From: an uncultured Collinsella sp.
Lineage (GTDB): Bacteria > Actinomycetota > Coriobacteriia > Coriobacteriales > Coriobacteriaceae
Assembly (NCBI GenBank): GCA_902493895.1
Contig: CABUQW010000050.1
Location: forward strand, 1 to 11,776
Length of the DNA stretch: 11,776 nucleotides
Direction: 5' to 3'
Shown: positions 6,249-11,776 of the stretch, in pieces
Layout: each line of letters begins with the position of its first letter
Position numbering within the stretch: the stretch's first letter is position 1
The notes under the pieces: generated by a model
Database searches by the model: none
What the model was told of the DNA's origin: nothing
The model's input: the letters and a program-made list of their open reading frames with translations, nothing else
Program-made: the position numbers and the translations under genes

Positions 6249-6290
6249 AAAAGAGCGGGGGCTGGATTCAAGTCCAGCCCCCGCTCTTTT
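6249..6290. terminator. Bidirectional rho-independent terminator
   Basis: A perfect 18-bp stem (AAAAGAGCGGGGGCTGGA at 6249-6266, its complement at 6273-6290) with a 6-nt loop and A/T tracts on both sides. It lies between convergent genes and can stop the flavodoxin operon rightward and the ABC transporter operon leftward. Confidence 0.95.
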
Positions 6291-6313
6291 ATAACGGCAG
6301 TTACATCAACCGG

Positions 6314-7066
<753 letters not shown>

Positions 7067-7078
7067 GATAGGACCTCC

Positions 7079-8440
7079 TTACAGACCGGCGATGTGATCG
7101 GCGGGCGTCGCGACAACCTGTCCGGCGCTCTTGGTGGGACGCTTCTTCTTGGTCTCGGCCGTGCCCAAAAGCCTCGCCTCAAGACCGCTCACTAAGCGAG
7201 CGAGCGGCAGGGTGATGACCAGATAGAACAGGGCGGCAACCACGTACGGTGTAATGGAGCCCGTCGTGGCCACGATGGTGCGGGCGTTCATGACGATCTC
7301 GACCACGCCCACGGCCGCGAGCAGCGACGTATCCTTGTAAAGCAGGATAAATTCACTGGTCAACGTAGGCAGGACATTACGGAACGTCTGCGGAATCATA
7401 ACGTAGAGCAGTGTCTGGAAGGCGTTCATGCCCAGCGAGCGCGCGGCCTCGTTCTGGCCCTTGGGGATCGACTGAATACCGGCGCGGAAGATCTCACACA
7501 GGTAGGCGGACGAGTTCATGGCCATGACGATGACGCCGAGCACGTAGTCATCAACCTTGACGCCGGCCAACGGCAGACCGAAGAACGCGATATAGATCTG
7601 CAGGAACGCCGGCGTACCGCGAATGATATTCACGTAGATGCCGGCGAGGCAGCGCAGGATGCGCGACTTGGAGATGCGCATAAGCGACAGGGCGAAACCG
7701 AAGGGAATTGCCAGCGGAAACGCCACAAGCACGATCGAAAGCGACATGAGGAAGCCCTTAAAGACGATCGGCAGGCTCTGGACCAAAATGACCGGGTTCA
7801 GGAACAGGCGCAGGAACATATTGGAGTTCCAGGCCTCGACCCACGGCTGCTCTTTAAGGTCGGCCAAGAAGCTATCGAAGGCCGTCACGCCCTTGATCTC
7901 CACCGACGGAATCTTGGAGATCTTCTTGGTCGAGCCATCGGCCAAAGTGTAGGTGCCGCTAAAGGCCTCATCGCCGCCCTCGACGGGGAAGGTCACGCCG
8001 TAGACCTCGACGCGGAAATAGCCGCCGGCAGGCGCCGTCTCGCCAAAATCAATCTTGAGCGTCTGACCATCGACCTTGCACGTGGGCTTCATGGGCGTAC
8101 GGTCCATAAGGTCATCGCCCGAGAGCATCGTCAGGCGCGTATCATCGGCGCCAAAGGTCGTGCCGTCGGCAAACGTCAGCGAAAGGCCGCCCAGCTCCTC
8201 GTCGGCATCGGCCTGGACCTCCCAGGTGATGCGGGTCTCGGTGCCACCGACCACGTCGCTACCCGAACCGGTATTGGGTCGGGCGGTGATCTTTGCGGTC
8301 TCAAGCGCCTCGGCGGTCGTGGGCACGCAGGCCCCCGCGCACACCAGGGCGAGCGCCACAGCCAAAGCGCAGGCTAGCTTTTGGAGCATCGAGGGCAGTT
8401 GATAGCTCTGGCCCATAGCTCCTTGGTTCAATCGAGACAA
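7079..8440 (-). CDS. Amino acid ABC permease fused to an extracellular N-terminal domain
   Basis: 453 residues, about twice the usual HisM/GlnP-type permease. Order of parts: a signal-like segment (about 18-44, MLQKLACALAVALALV then ACVPTTAEA); a roughly 140-residue exported region (45-185) rich in Gly, Thr and alternating hydrophobic residues, suggesting a beta-sandwich; then a complete permease (about 215-425) with RGTPAFLQIY (274-283) and the ATPase-contact EAA loop, EAARSLGMNAFQTLLYVMIP (331-350); and a Lys-rich cytoplasmic tail. The added region lacks the features and length of a type 3 solute-binding domain, and a separate binding-protein gene lies upstream, so this differs from known binding-protein/permease fusions. 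The start is TTG at 8440, five nt after AGGAG; the ATG at 8416 has its AGGAG too close. Permease call firm; role of the added domain unknown. Confidence 0.9.
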   Translation of the reverse strand: MSRLNQGAMGQSYQLPSMLQKLACALAVALALVCAGACVPTTAEALETAKITARPNTGSGSDVVGGTETRITWEVQADADEELGGLSLTFADGTTFGADDTRLTMLSGDDLMDRTPMKPTCKVDGQTLKIDFGETAPAGGYFRVEVYGVTFPVEGGDEAFSGTYTLADGSTKKISKIPSVEIKGVTAFDSFLADLKEQPWVEAWNSNMFLRLFLNPVILVQSLPIVFKGFLMSLSIVLVAFPLAIPFGFALSLMRISKSRILRCLAGIYVNIIRGTPAFLQIYIAFFGLPLAGVKVDDYVLGVIVMAMNSSAYLCEIFRAGIQSIPKGQNEAARSLGMNAFQTLLYVMIPQTFRNVLPTLTSEFILLYKDTSLLAAVGVVEIVMNARTIVATTGSITPYVVAALFYLVITLPLARLVSGLEARLLGTAETKKKRPTKSAGQVVATPADHIAGL

Positions 8441-8556
8441 GGTGGCTCCTAACGTTTAAGTTGCCGACATAACGGGGCGGGATGACGCCCATTCAAGAAG
8501 CGCAAAGGCCCTCTCCGCCAAAACGGAAAGGGCCCGCGCGCAATCAAGTAGCTATT
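8441..8556 (-). promoter_or_regulatory. Binding protein-permease intergenic region with attenuating hairpin
   Basis: A stem of GGCCCTCTCCG (8507-8517) and CGGAAAGGGCC (8524-8534), 10 of 11 paired, follows the binding-protein gene in the direction of transcription. Only TTTGCG follows it, so it probably stops some transcripts or protects the upstream mRNA rather than ending transcription fully. A second small dyad lies at 8475-8490. A weak internal promoter (minus strand TTGAAT, 17-18 nt, GTTATG) could also serve the permease. Confidence 0.55.
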
Positions 8557-9417
8557 TTACTTGATGTTGTACTTAGCCATGAGGGCGTCAACGGTACCGT
8601 CATCGGTCAGGTCCTTGATGGCCTGGTTGATGTCGTCCTTGAGCTTGGTGTTGCCCTGGTTGATGGCGATGGCGTACTCCTCGCCGGTGCTGATCTGCTT
8701 GATGGTCTGGCAGGTGTTGAACTGCTCGGCGGTCAGCTGGCTGGCAACGGAGCGGTTGGTGACTACGGCGTCGCCCTTATCGGACTGCAGGGCGCTGAAG
8801 CACTCGGTAGCGTCCTTGTAGGGGACGATCTTGGCCTTGGGGAAGTTCTCCTGGGCAAAGGCCTCGGCGGTCGAGCCAGACTGGACGATGATGGTAGCGT
8901 CAGCGTTGTTGAGCTTCTCGCTGTAGTTGTCGGCCGTGATGTCGGTGTTATCGACCTTGGTCACGATAGCCTGATCGTCCATGTAATAGGAATCAGAGAA
9001 AGTGACTTCCTTCTCACGCTCGGGCGTGTCGGTGATAGCCGCGATGGAAACGTCATACTTGGCGCCCGAAGCGACGCCCGGAACCAGCGTGTCAAAGTCA
9101 TTGTTGACATACTCGACATCCAGGCCCAGCTTGTCGCCGATAGCCTTGATGAGCTCAAGGTCAAAGCCCTGGTAGTCGCCGTTGTCATCCTTGTACTCAA
9201 ACGGCGCATACTCGGCAGAGGTGCCGACGGTCAGCGTACCGTCCTTGACGAGCGCGTACTCCTTGGAGCCATCGACCTTCTCGACCTTAGCGTCGTCAGA
9301 GCTGCTGGAACCGGCATCAGAACCAGAGGTGGCGTTGGACGAGCCGCAGCCCGTCAGAGCAAGGGCGAGCGCCATAGCACCCGTGGCGGCAAATGCGCCA
9401 AGCTTCTTCAGCTTCAT
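8557..9417 (-). CDS. Polar amino acid ABC transporter, substrate-binding lipoprotein
   Basis: 286-residue family 3 solute-binding protein that captures an amino acid outside the membrane. Residues 1-24 form a lipoprotein signal with lipobox LTGC (lipidated Cys24), followed by a Ser/Asp-rich linker (25-50). Family marks are GTLTVGTSAEYAPFEY (60-75), GFDLELIKAIGDKLGL (84-99), DTPEREKEVTFSDSYY (130-145, where Arg134 should hold the ligand carboxylate), QSGSTAEAF (179-187) and Asp216 in SDKGDAVVTN. The ATG at 9417 follows AAGGAGACTGATT; the in-frame ATG at 9483 overlaps the promoter and would bury the signal. It is the first gene of the operon with permease and ATPase. The ligand (polar amino acid or cystine-like) cannot be fixed by eye. 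Confidence 0.94.
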   Translation of the reverse strand: MKLKKLGAFAATGAMALALALTGCGSSNATSGSDAGSSSSDDAKVEKVDGSKEYALVKDGTLTVGTSAEYAPFEYKDDNGDYQGFDLELIKAIGDKLGLDVEYVNNDFDTLVPGVASGAKYDVSIAAITDTPEREKEVTFSDSYYMDDQAIVTKVDNTDITADNYSEKLNNADATIIVQSGSTAEAFAQENFPKAKIVPYKDATECFSALQSDKGDAVVTNRSVASQLTAEQFNTCQTIKQISTGEEYAIAINQGNTKLKDDINQAIKDLTDDGTVDALMAKYNIK

Positions 9418-9435
9418 AATCAGTCTCCTTCCGGT

Positions 9436-9457
9436 GACCTCGTTTGATTCAGAGGTC
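9436..9457 (-). promoter_or_regulatory. Small hairpin in the 5' leader of the binding-protein gene
   Basis: GACCTC (9436-9441) and GAGGTC (9452-9457) form a perfect 6-bp stem with a 10-nt loop between the promoter and the ribosome site. It is too short to be a known riboswitch; it may stabilise the mRNA. Confidence 0.4.
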
Positions 9458-9474
9458 TGCAAAAACTGTTGGCT

Positions 9475-9503
9475 ATTATGCACCCGGAATTACGAATCTG
9501 CAA
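9475..9503 (-). promoter_or_regulatory. Promoter of the amino acid ABC transporter operon
   Basis: Minus strand TTGCAG (9498-9503) and CATAAT (9475-9480) with a 17-nt spacer; the -10 box is preceded by GGTG. The expected start lies about 50 nt upstream of the binding-protein ATG. Confidence 0.6.
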
Positions 9504-9564
9504 TGAGAAAACTGATTGAAACAAACCCATAACGTGAATGGAATACTCTACTTTGTGACAGTCA

Positions 9565-10431
9565 TTACTGCTGCAATGACCTTAATAGTCTAATTTCAGC
9601 TGCATAACCTGCAAGTTCGTTCGGAGTCTCCAAAATAAACGGCAGCGAACGCAAACGGCCATTCGATACAATATTCTGCATAACCTGCATACCGCCACCA
9701 AATTCCTCGCTGCCAAGATATCCCTTGCCGATGCACTCGTGACGATCTTTATGGGCACCACAAGGGTTCTTGGAGTCATTGATATGCACGGCGCGCAGGC
9801 GCTCGATACCCACCACACGATCGAACTCGTCGAGTACGCCGTCCAGATCATGGATGATGTCGTAGCCGGCATCGCTCACATGGCAGGTATCCAAACAAAC
9901 GCCCAGCTTGGCCGACAGCTCGGGGCGCTTGCCGGCAACACCCTCAATGATGAGCGCCAGTTCCTCAAAGCTACGACCCACCTCGGTGCCCTTGCCCGCC
10001 ATGGTCTCGAGCAATACCGTCGTCTGCTGCCCCTCAAACATCACCTGGCACAGCGTGTCGACAATCATCTGAATGCCGGCGTCTGCCCCCTGTCCCACAT
10101 GCGCGCCAGGATGGAAGTTGTAGTAGTTGCCGGGCAGCGCTTCCAGACGCTGCAAATCTTCCGCCATAGCCTCCAAGGCAAACTCGCGCGCCCGCTCCTT
10201 AGCGGAGCAGGGGTTATAGGTATACGGGGCATGCGCCACCAGCGGTCCAAAGTCGTTTTGCGCCATAAGCTCGCGCAGAGCCGCCACGTCATCCATGTCA
10301 AGGTCTTTTGCCTTGCCACCGCGCGGGTTGCGCGTAAAGAATGCAAAGGTATTGGCGCCAATGGACAACGCCGTCTCCCCCATTGCCCGATAGCCCTTCG
10401 TCGTCGAAAGATGACACCCGATCGTCAGCAT
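9565..10431 (-). CDS. nfo: Endonuclease IV (AP endonuclease)
   Basis: 288-residue zinc-dependent nuclease that cuts DNA 5' of abasic sites in base excision repair. All nine metal ligands known from E. coli Nfo are present in order: His67 (AHAPY), His107 (FHPG), Glu142 (LLETM), Asp181 and His184 (LDTCH), His216 (VHINDSK), Asp229 and His231 (DRHECIGKG) and Glu268 (LETP). Length is normal (E. coli 285). The ATG at 10431 follows GAGGGGGA about 7 nt away. The gene is single. Its upstream region holds the 63-nt palindrome, and no clear promoter is seen apart from a possible TATAAC just outside the palindrome. No LexA-like box is visible. Identification is firm. Confidence 0.96.
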   Translation of the reverse strand: MLTIGCHLSTTKGYRAMGETALSIGANTFAFFTRNPRGGKAKDLDMDDVAALRELMAQNDFGPLVAHAPYTYNPCSAKERAREFALEAMAEDLQRLEALPGNYYNFHPGAHVGQGADAGIQMIVDTLCQVMFEGQQTTVLLETMAGKGTEVGRSFEELALIIEGVAGKRPELSAKLGVCLDTCHVSDAGYDIIHDLDGVLDEFDRVVGIERLRAVHINDSKNPCGAHKDRHECIGKGYLGSEEFGGGMQVMQNIVSNGRLRSLPFILETPNELAGYAAEIRLLRSLQQ

Positions 10432-10603
10432 CTCCAGCTCCCCCTCATCAGTTGCGGTGAAATACGGTCTATTGGTGCCTTATTTTGGCGCAAACAGACC
10501 GTATTCCACCGCAAGTTATAAAAGGGGCATCAGAGATGCGGGCCGCCAAGCACTACGGCTACGGGCGCCAACGTCATAATCCCCTATGCGTCAGTACCAA
10601 GCC
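10432..10603. other. Intergenic region between oxidoreductase and nfo
   Basis: 172 bp holding the 63-nt palindrome, a short dyad GCATC-AGA-GATGC (10527-10539) which, read leftward, is followed by CCCTTTTAT and may be a weak terminator for the oxidoreductase, and minus strand TATAAC as a possible -10 box for nfo. No small gene is seen. Confidence 0.5.
10452..10514. repeat. 63-nt palindromic element (REP/MITE-like)
   Basis: Outer arms TTGCGGTGAAATACGGTCT (10452-10470) and AGACCGTATTCCACCGCAA (10496-10514) pair at 18 of 19 positions. The inner flanks 10471-10479 and 10487-10495 pair further with two mismatches and one G-T pair, leaving a 7-nt T-rich loop. The sequence at its left edge recurs at 11635-11651, so it is a dispersed repeat within the window. 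Such a long imperfect hairpin is more like a mobile palindrome than a terminator. Confidence 0.75.
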
Positions 10604-11623
10604 CTAGAGGGCTAGACGGATTGCATCGATAATGCGTGCGCAGCGCTGTGTGGCGGCAAGGGGCATGACGGGACTCTCGAGTTTCCCCGCCCGGATGAGC
10701 TGGGTCGCATGCTGAATTTCACCGTAGAAATCATCGACCTCAAACGGGGCATTTATTTCGAGCACTCGTCCGTCGGAGCACTTCACATGGGCGAGCTCGG
10801 GGCGATGGAGGCGCTCGATTTCCAACGAGCCCCGCTCGCAGGCAATCGTTAAGCGGCTTTCATATGCTGCTTTGCCGTCGCACGCCATATGAATGGGTAT
10901 GCCGCCGACGCTCATATGGATATCATCGGCCCAATCCACGTGACCGCCCGATACGTCACGCCAGCGAACTTCACGAGACGAAACATCGCACGCACCCGCA
11001 AGCAGATCCTCAAACCACCCGACCGCATAGCAGCCCATGTCATATAGACAGCCACCCTGCAACGGATCAAGCAGATAGCCCGAAGGAGACTCGCCGTAAT
11101 CGAGCTTTTGCACGCTTTCAATCGAGACAATACGGCCAAGCTCACCCGACGCAAGCAAGTCCTTCACGCGAGTGCGCATCGGGCAAAACCGATTCTTCAT
11201 CGCCTCCATAAACAGCACGCCGCGCTCGCGAGAGATGGAGGCAATCGAGAGAGCCTCTTCCTCACTCAAAACGGCCGGCTTTTCGCACAGCACGGCCTTT
11301 CCGGCGCGCAGCGCGCGACAGGCCCAACGCGTATGCATGCCATGCGGAAGAGCCAAGTAGATTGCGTCGACATCGGGGTCGGCAATCAGCGCGCCATAAG
11401 CCGCGTCGCCGTTATTGTCGACCGAGGCATGGCCATGCGCAGCATCGATCGAAAACGCTCGGCAAAATTCCTCGACATGTGCAGGAGTGCGGCCGGCCGC
11501 AGCCACAAGCCGTGCCCCGTCCACCTCCTTGAGCGACGATGCAAATCGATGCGAAATGTGCCCGGCGCCCAAAACGCCCCAACGAACCTCACGCAAATCA
11601 TCACATGAATCTCGATGACCCAC
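10604..11623 (-). CDS. Gfo/Idh/MocA family NAD(P)-dependent oxidoreductase
   Basis: 339 residues. N-terminal Rossmann fold with WGVLGAGHISHRF (15-27), DVDAIYLALPHGMH (84-97) and CEKPAVLS (113-120, catalytic-type Lys115); C-terminal alpha/beta domain with GGCLYDMGCYAVGW (190-203), where Asp195 and Tyr199 take the usual positions of active-site residues. Family members oxidise or reduce sugars, inositols and trans-dihydrodiols; the substrate here cannot be named. The start is GTG at 11623, 5 nt after AAGGGGG; the open frame continues upstream only into the palindrome and IS, so longer starts are rejected. The IS end lies about 34 bp upstream, so the native promoter may have been displaced. A GCCCT-AG-AGGGC dyad overlaps the stop codon. 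Confidence 0.9.
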   Translation of the reverse strand: MGHRDSCDDLREVRWGVLGAGHISHRFASSLKEVDGARLVAAAGRTPAHVEEFCRAFSIDAAHGHASVDNNGDAAYGALIADPDVDAIYLALPHGMHTRWACRALRAGKAVLCEKPAVLSEEEALSIASISRERGVLFMEAMKNRFCPMRTRVKDLLASGELGRIVSIESVQKLDYGESPSGYLLDPLQGGCLYDMGCYAVGWFEDLLAGACDVSSREVRWRDVSGGHVDWADDIHMSVGGIPIHMACDGKAAYESRLTIACERGSLEIERLHRPELAHVKCSDGRVLEINAPFEVDDFYGEIQHATQLIRAGKLESPVMPLAATQRCARIIDAIRLAL

Positions 11624-11634
11624 GACAGCCCCCT

Positions 11635-11656
11635 TCAGTTGCGGTGAAATAGTTCC
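11635..11656. repeat. Second, interrupted copy of the palindrome arm
   Basis: TCAGTTGCGGTGAAATA (11635-11651) is identical to 10448-10464. After five more bases the sequence passes into the IS3-family terminus, and no matching right arm is present before the window ends. The copy therefore looks split by the insertion sequence. Confidence 0.65.
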
Positions 11657-11776
11657 TGTTTGGGGGTGCGGACGATTTCTTGGACCGCGCCTAGGCGTAT
11701 CCAAGCTTCCTGCGGTACTCCATCGGGCTCAGCCACCCGAGGGACTTCTTGATCCGCTCCTCACGATAGTACACGA
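11657..11776 (-). mobile_element. IS3-family (IS150 group) insertion sequence, right end
   Basis: The terminus reads TGTTTGGGGGTGCGGACG on the plus strand and continues to TTCTTGGACC at 11685, in the style of the TG...CA inverted repeats of this family. It is followed inward by the 3' end of an orfB transposase gene. The exact outer base could be 11657 or 11661, both TG. The rest of the element is outside the window. Confidence 0.75.
11691..11776 (-). CDS. IS3-family transposase OrfB, C-terminal fragment (window edge)
   Basis: Only the last 27 or so residues are visible: VYYREERIKKSLGWLSPMEY and then RRKLGYA before the stop. This is the characteristic end of the IS3-family DDE transposase, whose pattern is YxxxRIKxxLxxLSPxxYR. 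The catalytic core lies beyond the window, so activity cannot be judged. Confidence 0.85.
   Translation of the reverse strand, partial: VYYREERIKKSLGWLSPMEYRRKLGYA

Noticed and set aside
8482..9447. 321-codon plus-strand open frame
   Set aside because: Antisense to the binding-protein gene, with a repetitive Val/Leu/Asp/Gly composition typical of a shadow frame.
9418..9468. Riboswitch or T-box in the binding-protein leader
   Set aside because: The leader is only about 50 nt and has one 6-bp hairpin, with no T-box or known riboswitch core.
9418..9483. Upstream ATG for the substrate-binding lipoprotein
   Set aside because: It would place 22 extra residues before the lipoprotein signal, and overlaps the -10 box.
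9561..9580. Dyad GTCATT...AATGAC at the end of nfo as a terminator
   Set aside because: Only 6 bp pair cleanly and no T-run follows it; it overlaps the coding end.
11624..11704. Longer N-terminus for the oxidoreductase
   Set aside because: The extension is translated from the IS end and palindrome arm, and precedes the ribosome site for the GTG at 11623.

Overview
The window reads as a chromosomal segment of a GC-rich (roughly 60%) anaerobic gut actinobacterium of the class Coriobacteriia, most likely Collinsella or a close relative. This is inferred from three things. One is the mixture of a Firmicutes-like Y-family polymerase/YolD pair with actinobacterial-style SOS boxes (TCGAAC-N4-GTTCGA). 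The second is a DUF3793 gene paired with a short flavodoxin. The third is general codon bias toward G/C third positions. No rRNA, tRNA, CRISPR array or phage module was seen. The right edge holds the end of an IS3-family insertion sequence.

Layout, left to right. (1) pgi, glucose-6-phosphate isomerase, runs leftward and loses its last residues at the window edge; it has a 5' leader hairpin. (2) A leftward orphan gene encodes only the N-terminal half of an iron-containing alcohol dehydrogenase. It is flanked by two oppositely oriented copies of a 19-nt sequence. (3) A rightward SOS operon follows: a clear sigma70-type promoter, two LexA-like boxes, a UmuC/UvrX-type translesion polymerase, and a YolD-like gene overlapping it by 8 nt. 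(4) Divergent promoters at about 4850-5025 serve two genes. Leftward is a membrane-anchored HMA (heavy-metal-associated) protein with a CsoR-like copper operator. Rightward is a DUF3793-flavodoxin operon with a possible DtxR/IdeR-type iron box. (5) A strong bidirectional terminator (6249-6290) separates that operon from a leftward polar amino acid ABC transporter: lipoprotein binding protein, an intergenic hairpin, a permease with an unusual extracellular N-terminal domain, then the ATPase. (6) Leftward nfo (endonuclease IV) has a 63-nt palindromic hairpin in its upstream region. (7) A leftward Gfo/Idh/MocA oxidoreductase starts at GTG only about 34 bp from the end of an IS3-family element. 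That IS appears to be inserted in a second copy of the palindrome.

Functionally the window mixes central metabolism (pgi), DNA damage tolerance and repair (Y-family polymerase, YolD, endonuclease IV), metal-linked functions (HMA protein, flavodoxin) and amino acid uptake. The least ordinary items are the permease with an added surface domain, the orphan half-dehydrogenase between inverted repeats, and the palindrome/IS pair around the oxidoreductase. All function calls are from reading the sequence; no database search was possible.
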